This document shows, in pieces, positions 36,493 to 45,180 of a DNA stretch of 64,000 bases. Source of the DNA: Cedecea neteri. Lineage in GTDB: Bacteria > Pseudomonadota > Gammaproteobacteria > Enterobacterales > Enterobacteriaceae. The position numbers were made by a program, and so were the translations under genes. The first letter of the stretch is position 1, and every line of letters begins with the position of its first letter. The notes below the pieces were generated by a model. It had not been told where the DNA came from and searched no databases. It was given only the letters and a program-made list of their open reading frames with translations. Location of the stretch: positions 806,001-870,000 of the forward strand of contig NZ_CP009459.1 of assembly GCF_000758325.1 (NCBI RefSeq). The letters are read 5' to 3'.

Positions 36493-37998
36493 ATGACCGA
36501 GCCACAATTCATGTCACGTAAAGCCCGAGCCGTAGATATTCCCGCCATTGGCGAGCTTGACCGCCGCAGCGGGCAGCTTAGTTTGCAGCTAGCCAAAGCG
36601 CTGAAAAACGCCATTCACAAAGGCGAGCTGAAAAGCGGCGACCTGCTGCCCTCCACCCGCGTGTTGTCGGCGGCCCTTAGCGTGGCGCGCGGCACCGTGC
36701 TGGAGGCATTCGAGCAGCTGGTAGCGGAAGGGTTCCTTGAGTCAAAACACGGTTCCGGCACCCGAGTGGCCTACGCCCCGGAAAGCCCGCAGCCCGAACC
36801 GGCAGCTCGTACAGCGGCAGCCATCCCGCTTTCTGCCCAGGCGCAGGCCTTTGCCAGAGTAGGCGAACAGCTAAAAACGCTGGCGCCTAAGCCGTTTGCC
36901 GTCTCTGTTCCGGTTGGGGATACCGCGCCGGACGACGTGTGGCGCAGGCTCGGCAACCGCATTCGGGCGCGGGGTGCCGGTGCCCCGTCGGGCTATGCCG
37001 ATCCGCAAGGCGTTCTGGTTCTGCGTGAGGCTATCTGTGAATACGTCAGAAAGTCGCGCTCGGTGCGCTGCACCCCGGAGCAGGTCATCATTACTTCCGG
37101 CAACCAGCACGGCCTCTACCTGACACTGCAAATCCTGCTGGAAGCGGGCGATGCCGTCTGGATGGAAGAGCCGGGCTACCCGGGGGCGACCTCTCTGTTT
37201 GAGACGATGTTCCGCGACCGCAACATGGTCAGAGTCGCCGTGGACGACGAAGGGCTGGACGTTGAGTTGGGGAAAAAGCTGGCCCCCAACGCCCGCGCTG
37301 CGTTTGTCACGCCCTCGCACCAATACCCGTTGGGCATGCCGCTCAGCATGTCGCGCCGTGCCGCATTGCTGGAATGGGCGCAGGCCAACCAGGCCTGGAT
37401 CATTGAAGACGACTACGACAGCGAGATGCGCTACGCGGGTCACCCGTTCCCGGCGCTGCAGGGCCTGGGGCCGGAGAACGTTATCTACCTCGGCACCTTC
37501 AGCAAAATCCTCTTTCCGTCGCTGCGCCTCGGCTACGCCGTGGTGCCTCAGCAGCTGGTTTCCGCCTTCTGCGGGGCGCGAATTCTGATGGACAGGCAGC
37601 CGCCGGGGGCAGACCAGCACGTGCTGGCGAGCTTTATTTCGGAGGGGCATCTCGACCGCCACCTGCGCAAAATGCGAGGTGTTTATGCTGAAAAACGCCG
37701 CGTGTTAATGGCGGCGGTAGAACAATACATTTCCCCGGACGTGGCCTGGCTTCAACCCTGCGACCAGGGCATGCACATGGTGCTTTGGCTGCGTCAGGGC
37801 CTGGACGACCATCAGGTTGTGGAGCGGGCAATGCAGGCCGGAATCGCCGTTCGCGCGGTGTCGCACATGTTTACGCCTGAAAAACAGAAGTCCGGCATTC
37901 TGCTGGGCCTCGGTGGCTACAGCGACGAAGAGATCGTTCGCGCCGTGCAGCGTCTGAATGAAGTGCTATGCTCAAGTGCATCCCTGATTACGCCATGA
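36493..37998 (+). CDS. MocR-family transcription regulator
   Basis: 501 aa from the ATG at 36493; an ATG at 36511 is also possible. An open frame reaches 36037 but lies antisense to the PaiB-like gene and is not plausible. The GntR helix region is GDLLPSTRVLSAALSVARGT. The aminotransferase-like domain has FVTPSHQYPLGMPLS, IIEDDYDSEMRYAG and the PLP-lysine site LGTFSKILFPSLRLGY. PdxR-like members sense PLP. The divergent neighbour is a PNPOx-fold FMN protein, which would suit vitamin B6 or flavin control, but that is inference. Confidence 0.87.
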   Translation: MTEPQFMSRKARAVDIPAIGELDRRSGQLSLQLAKALKNAIHKGELKSGDLLPSTRVLSAALSVARGTVLEAFEQLVAEGFLESKHGSGTRVAYAPESPQPEPAARTAAAIPLSAQAQAFARVGEQLKTLAPKPFAVSVPVGDTAPDDVWRRLGNRIRARGAGAPSGYADPQGVLVLREAICEYVRKSRSVRCTPEQVIITSGNQHGLYLTLQILLEAGDAVWMEEPGYPGATSLFETMFRDRNMVRVAVDDEGLDVELGKKLAPNARAAFVTPSHQYPLGMPLSMSRRAALLEWAQANQAWIIEDDYDSEMRYAGHPFPALQGLGPENVIYLGTFSKILFPSLRLGYAVVPQQLVSAFCGARILMDRQPPGADQHVLASFISEGHLDRHLRKMRGVYAEKRRVLMAAVEQYISPDVAWLQPCDQGMHMVLWLRQGLDDHQVVERAMQAGIAVRAVSHMFTPEKQKSGILLGLGGYSDEEIVRAVQRLNEVLCSSASLITP

Positions 37999-38017
37999 AC
38001 CTGGCAGGAGCCTGATT

Positions 38018-38623
38018 ATGCTGACCTATTTAGAAAAAAATGAACCTGAAGAAAGCGCCACCCCCGCCAATGCGTCAGGGCTGATGCAGCAAAAAATGCT
38101 GGATTCCCGCTCGATTATTATCTCCGGCGAAATCACCCAGGCGATCACCAAAGAGGTGGTTGCCCAACTTTTGCTGCTGCAAAGCATCAACGACAAACCC
38201 ATCAAGCTGTACCTCAACAGCCAGGGCGGCCACGTTGAGGCGGCGGACACCATTCATGACGTGATCAAATTCATCAAGCCGGAAGTCCATATCATCGGCA
38301 CCGGCTGGGTTGCCAGCGCCGGGATCACCATCTTCCTCGCGGCAGACAAAAAACACCGCTATTCGCTGCCAAACACGCGCTTTATGATCCACCAGCCGCT
38401 GGGCGGCGTGCGCGGCCAGGCCACGGACATTGAGATCGAAGCCAGAGAGATCATTCGCATGCACGATCGCGTGAACAAGATGATCGCCGAGGCCACCGGG
38501 CAGCCGCTGGAGAAGGTGAAGCAGGACACCGATCGCAACTACTGGATGTCGCCGAAAGAAGCCATCGACTACGGCATTGTCGGCAAAGTCATTACCAGCT
38601 TCTCCGAGCTGAATATCGACTAA
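38018..38623 (+). CDS. ClpP-like serine protease paralogue with Ser-His-Asn triad
   Basis: 201 aa, ClpP fold. Lining it up on E. coli ClpP, Ser100 (in WVASAGI) and His125 (MIHQPLGG) sit 25 residues apart as in ClpP. The third position, 49 residues after the His, is Asn174 (in DTDRNYW), where standard ClpP has Asp (DTERDRF). Listeria ClpP1 also has Asn at this place and is conformationally restrained. No clpX-like gene is next to it. It lies 19 bp after the MocR stop and may be co-transcribed. This is a second ClpP, as clpP itself lies beside clpX elsewhere in enterobacteria. RBS CAGGAG precedes the ATG. Confidence 0.85.
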   Translation: MLTYLEKNEPEESATPANASGLMQQKMLDSRSIIISGEITQAITKEVVAQLLLLQSINDKPIKLYLNSQGGHVEAADTIHDVIKFIKPEVHIIGTGWVASAGITIFLAADKKHRYSLPNTRFMIHQPLGGVRGQATDIEIEAREIIRMHDRVNKMIAEATGQPLEKVKQDTDRNYWMSPKEAIDYGIVGKVITSFSELNID

Positions 38624-38631
38624 CGCCTGAG

Positions 38632-38655
38632 AAACCGCCTTCACCGGCGGTTTTT
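38632..38655. terminator. Bidirectional terminator clpP-like / eamA
   Basis: AAACCGCC-TTCACC-GGCGGTTT followed by TTCTTTC on the plus strand, with preceding A residues giving a weaker U-run on the minus strand. Lies between convergent genes. Confidence 0.8.
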
Positions 38656-38659
38656 CTTT

Positions 38660-39562
38660 CTAGCGAGAAAAGCGCTTAGCGCCGAACACGCAAACCAGCA
38701 CGCCAAGCATCACGGCGATCATCGACGTATGCACTTCTTCATGAAGCAGCAGCCCGGCAAGCAACAGGCCAAAGAAGGGCTGCAGCAATTGAAGCTGTCC
38801 GACAGCGGCAATCCCGCCCAGCGCCAGACCGCGATACCAGAAAATAAACCCTATCCACATGCTGAACAGCGACACGTAGCCCAGCGCAAGCCAGGCCGGA
38901 GCACTGATAGCGGCTCCCGTAGCCGGAACGTTAAAAGCAGCGGCTACGGCACTAAGTGGCAGAGAAATCACTAACGCCCACGAAATCACCTGCCAGTCGC
39001 CCAACCGCCGGGTCAGCACCGCCCCTTCGGCATAGCCCAGCCCGCACAGCGCAATCGCCCCCAGCATCAACGTATCGCCCTGCCAGCCGCTGACCGAACC
39101 GTGGCTTAGCGCAAACCCCGCCACCAGCGCAGCACCCGCCAGAGAAAACAGCCAAAAAGCCGCTTTTGGCCTTTCACCTCCGCGCAGCACGCCAAAACAG
39201 GCGGTCGCCAGCGGCAACAGGCCGATGTAGACCAGCGAGTGTGCCGAGGTCGTGTGCTGCAGTGCCAAAGCCGTCAGCAGCGGGAAACCCAGCACCACAC
39301 CGACGGCCACCAGGCAAAGCGGCAACCAGTCTCCCCGCTGCGGCCGTGGCTGCCGCAAAATCAGCAGCGTACCGGCCGCCAGCAGCGCCGCAAGCGTGGC
39401 CCGTATCGCCGTCAGAAAAAGGGGATCAAGCTCCAGCACCGCAACGCGCGTGGCAGGCAGCGAGCCGCTAAAAATAAGCATCCCCAAAAAGCCGCTGATC
39501 CAGCCTCGGGTTTGCGGGTGAGTTGTCGGCTGACTTAGCGGCAATGCGCTTCGATTTTGCAT
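38660..39562 (-). CDS. EamA/DMT-family exporter
   Basis: 300 aa with ten hydrophobic helices in two EamA repeats (about residues 18-145 and 158-295). TRVAVLELDPLFLTAIRATLAAL and FWYRGLALGGIAAVGQLQLLQPF are typical of drug/metabolite transporters that export amino acids or metabolites. The substrate is not known. The 285 bp to the next gene hold no further gene I can support; they contain the promoter for the small operon that follows. Confidence 0.85.
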   Translation of the reverse strand: MQNRSALPLSQPTTHPQTRGWISGFLGMLIFSGSLPATRVAVLELDPLFLTAIRATLAALLAAGTLLILRQPRPQRGDWLPLCLVAVGVVLGFPLLTALALQHTTSAHSLVYIGLLPLATACFGVLRGGERPKAAFWLFSLAGAALVAGFALSHGSVSGWQGDTLMLGAIALCGLGYAEGAVLTRRLGDWQVISWALVISLPLSAVAAAFNVPATGAAISAPAWLALGYVSLFSMWIGFIFWYRGLALGGIAAVGQLQLLQPFFGLLLAGLLLHEEVHTSMIAVMLGVLVCVFGAKRFSR

Positions 39563-39847
39563 GGTGACTCCAGATCCTCAGATTGGCCTCCTATTCTGCT
39601 CAAAGCCGCCATAGCAGACAGATCCACAATGAACAAGAATCACCAGGCCAGCAAAAAAATCACTCACCAAAGAAGAAAATCTATCTTGGCAGTCAAGATT
39701 AAGTCATTTGTTAACCCTGACACTGATTCACATAATGCCCCAACACGGAGAGGCAAGCGGCAGCCTTTTTCTTCTTCGCTCTGTCGCTTTTCTCCCTCAT
39801 TTCCGCTCGTGCAACGGCATGAGCCACACAACAAGAGGCAGTGAACC

Positions 39848-40129
39848 ATGGCTTATTTGCAAATCACCCTTGATATCAGCGCGCAGAATCGCGCCGCAGC
39901 AGCGGGCGTTTACCAGCAGTACAAAGCGGCCTTCCTGACCACCATCGACGGTGCAGTCTCCAAAGAACTGCTGATCCGCGAGCAGGACGTCCAGGTGCTG
40001 CACGGCTTTAACACCGCCGCCCAGGCCGAAGCCTATCTGGGTTCTGAATTGTTTACCCGCGACGTGGTTGAAGCCCTGAAGCCGTTTCTGAACGCCGCCC
40101 CTGAAGTCCGCATTTATAGCGTCGCCTGA
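39848..40129 (+). CDS. Small dimeric alpha-beta-barrel-like protein, function unknown
   Basis: 93 aa, no signal peptide and no membrane helix. The pattern of a first strand (YLQITLDIS), a helix (NRAAAAGVYQQYKAAFLTTI), strands and a last strand (PEVRIYSVA) looks like the ABM/ferredoxin-like fold of small monooxygenase or NIPSNAP-type proteins; I do not recognise the exact family. It starts a small operon with the AhpD-like gene 19 bp later. RBS AAGAGGCAG upstream. Confidence 0.7.
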   Translation: MAYLQITLDISAQNRAAAAGVYQQYKAAFLTTIDGAVSKELLIREQDVQVLHGFNTAAQAEAYLGSELFTRDVVEALKPFLNAAPEVRIYSVA

Positions 40130-40148
40130 GATTAACTGAGAGGTTTGT

Positions 40149-40493
40149 ATGTTGCTGAACTGGAATGAACATCGCGAAGAATTACTGGGTGTGGTGGGTG
40201 ATTACGCGAAGCTGCAGCCGGAGTTTATGAAAGGGCTGATGAAGATGGACGCGGGCGCTTCCGCCATGGGCCACCTGGACGCCAAAACCCACGAGCTGAT
40301 TGCGCTGGCGGTGGCGATCACCACCCGCTGTGACGGCTGCCTGTCGGTACACGTTAAAGCCGCCGCAAAACACGGTGCAACCCGGGAAGAGATTGCCGAA
40401 GCGCTGGCGGTCGCCATTTCGCTGAACACCGGGGCGGCGCTGACCTATACCGCTCACGCCCTGGACGCGTTCGACGCGCTGCCAAAAGCCTGA
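40149..40493 (+). CDS. AhpD-like carboxymuconolactone decarboxylase family protein
   Basis: 114 aa. The CxxC pair with the downstream His is clear: TTRCDGCLSVHVKAAAKHGA (Cys61, Cys64, His68), with acidic residues upstream in the KTHELIALAVA helix. This is the AhpD/YciW-like peroxidase or disulfide reductase motif rather than the true decarboxylase active site. It lies second in a small operon and is followed by a strong terminator. Confidence 0.87.
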   Translation: MLLNWNEHREELLGVVGDYAKLQPEFMKGLMKMDAGASAMGHLDAKTHELIALAVAITTRCDGCLSVHVKAAAKHGATREEIAEALAVAISLNTGAALTYTAHALDAFDALPKA

Positions 40494-40500
40494 GCCTAAG

Positions 40501-40529
40501 CGGCATCCTTCCTGAGGATGCCGTTTTTT
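40501..40529 (+). terminator. Terminator of the AhpD-like operon
   Basis: Stem CGGCATCC-TTCCTGA-GGATGCCG followed by six T. It ends 15 bp before the alcohol dehydrogenase start at 40545, whose RBS lies directly after it, so some readthrough or RNA-level effect on that gene is possible. Confidence 0.92.
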
Positions 40530-40544
40530 CACTGGAGAAAGCAA

Positions 40545-41555
40545 ATGACCTACAAAGCGATGCAGGCCAGCGGCAACGGCAGCCTGGAACTTGTCGAGTG
40601 CTCCATACCTGAACCTGACGCAGGCGAAGTGCTGATAAAAATAGAAGCCTGCGGCATCTGTGGCGCTGACGGCGGCGTTATCGACGGTACGGAAAAGAAC
40701 GTGGCTTACCCGCGCGTGCCGGGACATGAAGTTGTCGGCACGCTGATCAAACTCGGCAGCGGCGTACCGTCCGGCCTGCGTGTTGGGCAGCGGGTTGGCG
40801 TCGGCAGGCTTGGCGGGCACTGCAATGAATGCGATGCCTGCCGCCGCGGCGAGTTCACGCTTTGCAGTCATCAACCGGTCGTCGGCAGTTCACGGGACGG
40901 CGGCTATGCCGAAATGATGCTGGCGAAGGCGACCGGCCTTGTGGCGATCCCGGATACGCTAAGCGCAGTGGCCGCCGCGCCGCTGCTTTGCGCCGGAATA
41001 GCCACCTTTAACGCGGTGCGTAAATCAGGCGCTCAGCCTGGGGATAGCATCGCAGTCCTCGGCATTGGCGGCTTAGGCCACCTGGCGGTGCAATATGCCG
41101 CCAAAATGGGCTTCCGGGTTATTGCCATCGGGCGTGGGGGCGATAAAGCACAGGCTGCGCTAACGCTGGGTGCCAGCGATTATCTCGACAGCAGTCAGGA
41201 CAATCCTGTCGAAGCACTGAAAAAACTCGGCGGTGTAAAAGCGATCGTTACCACGGTCACGGACAACGCTATTGCGTCCTCTTTGCTGCCCGCCCTGCAG
41301 CCCAAAGGCAAGCTAATGGTGCTCGGGGTCGGCCAGCAGCCGCTCATGCTTTCTCCGGGTATGCTGGTTGGCCGGGAGCTGTCCGTCGAAGGTTCGCTGA
41401 CCGGCACGCCGTATGAAACGGAAAGCGCCCTGCGTTTTAGCCTGCTGAACAACGTGCAGCCGATGACGGAAATATTCCCGCTGGCGCAGGCCAACGAAGC
41501 GTGGCAAAAAATGAAGTCCGGCAAGGCACGATTCCGCATCGTGCTGACGATGTAA
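40545..41555 (+). CDS. Zinc-dependent medium-chain alcohol dehydrogenase
   Basis: 336 aa from the ATG at 40545 with CTGGAG upstream; an upstream ATG at 40518 lies in the terminator. Catalytic zinc ligands: Cys in EACGICGADGG and the GHEVVG His-Glu. Structural zinc Cys cluster: HCNECDACRRGEFTLC. The Rossmann fold has AVLGIGGLGHLAVQYAA. It oxidises an alcohol or reduces an aldehyde with NAD(P)H; the substrate is not known. A diverged copy of its last codons (HIVLTM) sits at about 50061-50078, on the other side of the AT-rich island. Confidence 0.9.
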   Translation: MTYKAMQASGNGSLELVECSIPEPDAGEVLIKIEACGICGADGGVIDGTEKNVAYPRVPGHEVVGTLIKLGSGVPSGLRVGQRVGVGRLGGHCNECDACRRGEFTLCSHQPVVGSSRDGGYAEMMLAKATGLVAIPDTLSAVAAAPLLCAGIATFNAVRKSGAQPGDSIAVLGIGGLGHLAVQYAAKMGFRVIAIGRGGDKAQAALTLGASDYLDSSQDNPVEALKKLGGVKAIVTTVTDNAIASSLLPALQPKGKLMVLGVGQQPLMLSPGMLVGRELSVEGSLTGTPYETESALRFSLLNNVQPMTEIFPLAQANEAWQKMKSGKARFRIVLTM

Positions 41556-41568
41556 AACCCGGCGTCCA

Positions 41569-41650
41569 TTTTTAATTTAAAAATTTTCTGCCTGATTTTC
41601 AGTCTCGCGTGACCTCTCTGAAGCAGTACTTCTTGTGACTCACCTTCAGG
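41569..41650 (+). repeat. 82-bp direct repeat, copy 1, left edge of island
   Basis: Identical over 82 bp to 50094-50175. Copy 2 continues into the TonB-dependent receptor start (ATGACGATAAAA). Copy 1 continues as ACGATAAACC after losing 11 bases that include the ATG. It therefore looks like a truncated copy of the receptor gene leader, stranded next to the dehydrogenase gene. Weaker similarity extends left into the last dehydrogenase codons. Confidence 0.95.
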
Positions 41651-41751
41651 ACGATAAACCTGATAGAGCCAGCCCAAGACGGTACTAAGCCTGTTATTTT
41701 TCACGGCCCTGGTAACCGGGCCGGGGAAATTTTGGATAGGCATGGCTCACA

Positions 41752-42612
41752 TTAACTATTCTCAACGTGAAGATAAAGATAGGTATTGATATCTGTTTGC
41801 TGTTCGCGAGCAAGAGAGAAATACTTCATATAAGCAATATCTTTATGTTTTTCAGCAAGAACAAGTTCTTTTTTCTTACACATTTCTTCGCTGTAGCCCG
41901 ATACATGGGGTATATGAACCGTGAAGCATTGTTTAGCAAAATAAAATTTACATCCTATTTTTTGCAATCGTATTCCCAGGTCAATATCTTCCCCACCCCA
42001 GCTGTTAAATGTTTCGTCAAACAATCCAACGCGATAAAAAGCATCTCTTGAAACACAGACGTTTCCTGTCCATAATATATCGCCGAATACCTTCCACCTA
42101 TCATGATTACTTAAGTCATAGCCTAATAAATCAAACCGTGGATCGCGCATATCTATCACTCCCCGTTCATTAAACAGGGCCAACGTCCTATCGTCAAAGA
42201 CATAATCTGTTGAGTGCAGAATAGATAAAATATCTTCATCATGATTAAAAGCAAAAATTTTCCCTAAAAAAACATCAACATCCTGATTTTTATCAAAATA
42301 ATTAAGGTAATTGTTAATGAAATGGTTATGACAGACAAGGCCACTGTCAAGAAAAACAATATATTCACCCTCAGAGATCGCCGCACCGATATTTCGAGCC
42401 TTTGCAGCCCTAAAGCCTTTATCCTGATGATAAAAATATCTGACAAAGGTGAACATATCGCAGACAGTCCGGGTATCATCCATTGAACCATCATCAACAA
42501 CAACTACATCGAAACTATTACTGTCGTTCATCTTCTGGACAGCCAGACTATTCAATGTTCGGAGTAAAGCATCCGAGTCATTATAGGTAGGTATCACAAC
42601 GCAAATTTTCAT
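41752..42612 (-). CDS. GT2-family glycosyltransferase
   Basis: 286 aa from the ATG at 42612 with AAAGGA upstream; a frame to 42648 adds 12 unlikely residues. The GT-A fold starts MKICVVIPTYNDSDALLRTL. The nucleotide-binding DDG (residues 40-42) and FLDSG at about 88-91 are visible. WGGEDIDLG at 205-213 is the conserved acceptor-side motif of galactosyltransferase-like GT2 enzymes. No membrane helix, so a soluble enzyme. Last gene of the island operon, 47 bp after the GNAT gene. Sugar donor and acceptor are not known. Confidence 0.88.
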   Translation of the reverse strand: MKICVVIPTYNDSDALLRTLNSLAVQKMNDSNSFDVVVVDDGSMDDTRTVCDMFTFVRYFYHQDKGFRAAKARNIGAAISEGEYIVFLDSGLVCHNHFINNYLNYFDKNQDVDVFLGKIFAFNHDEDILSILHSTDYVFDDRTLALFNERGVIDMRDPRFDLLGYDLSNHDRWKVFGDILWTGNVCVSRDAFYRVGLFDETFNSWGGEDIDLGIRLQKIGCKFYFAKQCFTVHIPHVSGYSEEMCKKKELVLAEKHKDIAYMKYFSLAREQQTDINTYLYLHVENS

Positions 42613-42659
42613 ATTCAATTCCTTTAAAATAGTAAAAACTCCCGACAAAGATAATATTA

Positions 42660-43163
42660 TTAATACGTTCTACCGTTAAAATTTATCATCCCACGCAGCT
42701 GATTATTGATTACACAGCGCAACATCGCGCCATTATACAAATAGGTATTCCATCTATTATCAAGCACGTCAAAATAGTAGATTGGCAATACCAAATCATG
42801 ATATCCTGACTTTTTATAAATTTCTGTCTGGTACGCAAAAAGGAATGAGTAATAAATACTTTCTTTCTTAAGATGACCATGAATGACAGACAGCATTTTT
42901 GTCGCCAGACCTTGTCTTTGAAATTCTGGAGAAACTGCAACATCACCTATTATTCCAGCGATAAATGCGTCGCCTTCATTGTACATTTCTCTAACATACA
43001 AAGCAGCATGGGCAATAATTTCACCGTGATTTTCGGGATGACGAATGATGACTCGCAACATTAACTCTGGCGTGATAACAAGATCCTTATCGCTACCAAA
43101 TGAAGACTTTAAAAGAAAACAAGTGCCGTTATAGTCTTCATTTTTATATATCTCAACGTTCAT
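42660..43163 (-). CDS. GNAT acetyltransferase, AAC(2')/NodA-like layout
   Basis: 167 aa, one GNAT domain. Strand beta-4 IIAHAALYVREMY is followed by GIIGDVAVSPEFQRQGLATK, the acetyl-CoA loop. The order IIAHAA...VAVxPEFQRQGL recalls aminoglycoside 2'-N-acetyltransferases and NodA more than ribosomal-protein acetyltransferases; this is from memory, not alignment. In an operon with a deacetylase and an exporter it could cap an amino group for self-protection or tailoring. Gap of 42 bp from the MATE gene. Confidence 0.78.
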   Translation of the reverse strand: MNVEIYKNEDYNGTCFLLKSSFGSDKDLVITPELMLRVIIRHPENHGEIIAHAALYVREMYNEGDAFIAGIIGDVAVSPEFQRQGLATKMLSVIHGHLKKESIYYSFLFAYQTEIYKKSGYHDLVLPIYYFDVLDNRWNTYLYNGAMLRCVINNQLRGMINFNGRTY

Positions 43164-43205
43164 ATCCCCTCCTTGCTAAATACAGTTTACGTTTAACTTT
43201 ATCTA

Positions 43206-44525
43206 TTAGCTGGCGTTATACAGATTAACAATCCATTTTTTTGATTGTACACGATAGCAGTAAACAATACTTTTTAATGACTCCTCAATCACATAAAATG
43301 AGAACACAATCGTTAAACTGAAGTCAGGCATATTACTGTAATAGAAAAGCATTGGAAAACAAACCAACCACATAACTAATGTATCCGTCATAAACACAAA
43401 AAAATTATCTAATCCTGACTTCAATACACCGCTGGATAGCAAGATATTCAATGAACGCAACAACACAAACAATGCAATCAACGGATAAGCGTAATGATCT
43501 ATCTCGTCATAGTTTATGATGTTAAAGTAAATAAAATTAAATACAGATAGTAGTGCAATAAATATCACTAAAACCATAAACATAAATGCTGTTAATACAA
43601 TCGTAATATCGTAATTTGAAACTGAATTACTGACAATTTTTTTAGCTAAAGATATAGAATAATAATTTGAGAATCCAGCAGGCGCGGTGAAACAAAAGCT
43701 GATCCAGGGAATCATCAGGCTATAAATAAACATCTCTTCGTAGGCTATATTAAGTATTAACTTATAAATCATATAACCATATACAACCCACATTAAACCA
43801 TTGAAAAAATACGGCAATGTTTTCATAAAAACAGCGCATGTTATTTTTATTTCCACATTCTGTTTGATACTTATAAAAAATGCTTCACGGCAACACTTCA
43901 TTAGCGCAAATAATAATATTTTTAGCAACTTAGCAATTACAGAAGCCACTGCCACACCGGCAACCCCAGAAATAAAAGGCAGGTTGCACAACAGCCCAAA
44001 ATAAATGCTTAGCATAGCATTAGAGATAACTTCAACACATGTCAAATATAAACATTTACGCGACGATCCAGAATTGTAGAGATAGAGATCAATAATACTA
44101 CTAAAAGCATACAAAATAGTTATAGCGGGAAAATAATAAAGATATTCATTGAGCTGTTCATCTACAGAAGGAATAGACGTAAAATTCTGATAAAAACCTC
44201 TAAACACGACAAATGAAATAACTATAATAATCGCAGAAAATATCGACAACTGAGAAATACTTTTAAGATGACGAAAAAAGAATACCTTATCCTTATCATA
44301 AGATTGACTTAAAAATGAGCTGGCGCCAAATGTTAAAGCATAAATTAAGGTAAAAAAAGACCCTAAGATAATACCTACAGAAGAGCCAGCAATCGCCTGA
44401 TCTTTACCTAGCAAACTAAGGACTGTACTATCAACTAATGGTAAAGAAAAAACCAGCATTGTCTGCATGATGAAGTTTAAAGAATTTCTTATATCGTGAA
44501 ACACGCTACTTAATATGGTATTCAT
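43206..44525 (-). CDS. MATE-family efflux transporter
   Basis: 439 aa with about twelve hydrophobic helices. The late motif LRSLNILLSSGVLKSGLDNF matches the R-x-x-x-x-L-x-G-x-L-R-G-x-x-D pattern of MATE exporters. These use a Na or H gradient to expel drugs or cell products. In this operon it is the likely exporter of the pathway product. Its start overlaps the PIG-L gene by 20 bases. Very AT-rich. Confidence 0.82.
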   Translation of the reverse strand: MNTILSSVFHDIRNSLNFIMQTMLVFSLPLVDSTVLSLLGKDQAIAGSSVGIILGSFFTLIYALTFGASSFLSQSYDKDKVFFFRHLKSISQLSIFSAIIIVISFVVFRGFYQNFTSIPSVDEQLNEYLYYFPAITILYAFSSIIDLYLYNSGSSRKCLYLTCVEVISNAMLSIYFGLLCNLPFISGVAGVAVASVIAKLLKILLFALMKCCREAFFISIKQNVEIKITCAVFMKTLPYFFNGLMWVVYGYMIYKLILNIAYEEMFIYSLMIPWISFCFTAPAGFSNYYSISLAKKIVSNSVSNYDITIVLTAFMFMVLVIFIALLSVFNFIYFNIINYDEIDHYAYPLIALFVLLRSLNILLSSGVLKSGLDNFFVFMTDTLVMWLVCFPMLFYYSNMPDFSLTIVFSFYVIEESLKSIVYCYRVQSKKWIVNLYNAS

Positions 44526-45180
44526 ATAGCGTCTCTTTGCATTCTGTCGCGGACTGATGAAAATTGATTACTTCCGCTAAGATATCATCACCAACCTGTA
44601 AACCTTTTTCATACTTTTTCACTATTTCAATTTTATGTTCTAAATTGAATGTTATATCAATAACCGGAGAAAAAAACGCATCACACCATTTCCCTTTATT
44701 ATTATAGGGAATATCCCGATAAAAATAGATATTCTCGCTATTACCCACATATTTCCGACCCAACAAAGAAAGCATTACATGATCTTTATGATCGCCATAC
44801 CCCATGGGGAACAATATAAGATCATACGTTTCCATATGAATTAATTCATTTATATCTTTTTCTATTTTTTCCAGATCGTTGATGAAATCTTTATCAGGAA
44901 GTTCGTCTTTACCCATAAAAACGTCATCCCAAGAAAAAACCGGTAATTTTTGTGAAATATCTGGAATGGGAAAATAAGTAATCTGACCATTATTGAGCAA
45001 ATTTCGCTCTTCAAAAGTTCTATCAATATTTACTAATAGATTATTACTATCATTATAAACCCCGCAGAAAACATTAATTATATGAATACTATTCGATTCA
45101 TTTTTCGATAAGAAAGACAATAACCCGCCACAAGATAAAGCTGCATCATCAATATGTGGAGAAAATATGCACACCTTCAT
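44506..45180 (-). CDS. PIG-L (LmbE-type) N-deacetylase
   Basis: 224 aa. The zinc motif PHIDD (Pro8, His9, Asp11, Asp12) and the third ligand region GYGDHKDHVM (His131, His134) are intact. So is the GG turn after the motif (SCGG). The family removes N-acetyl groups from GlcNAc-type sugars: MshB, bacillithiol BshB, and NeoD/BtrD of aminoglycoside paths. Overlaps both neighbours (4 bases with the GT4-like gene, 20 with MATE). Probably unmasks a free amine on a GlcNAc residue added by one of the transferases. Confidence 0.9.
   Translation of the reverse strand: MKVCIFSPHIDDAALSCGGLLSFLSKNESNSIHIINVFCGVYNDSNNLLVNIDRTFEERNLLNNGQITYFPIPDISQKLPVFSWDDVFMGKDELPDKDFINDLEKIEKDINELIHMETYDLILFPMGYGDHKDHVMLSLLGRKYVGNSENIYFYRDIPYNNKGKWCDAFFSPVIDITFNLEHKIEIVKKYEKGLQVGDDILAEVINFHQSATECKETLYEYHIK

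Noticed and set aside
39563-39847. Small ORFs between the EamA gene and 39848
   Set aside because: No ribosome-binding site or protein pattern; likely the promoter and leader of the following operon.
41704-41723. Hairpin CGGCCC...GGGCCG past the end of the island operon as a terminator
   Set aside because: No T-run on either strand. It may still be a 3' structure, but I would not call it a terminator.
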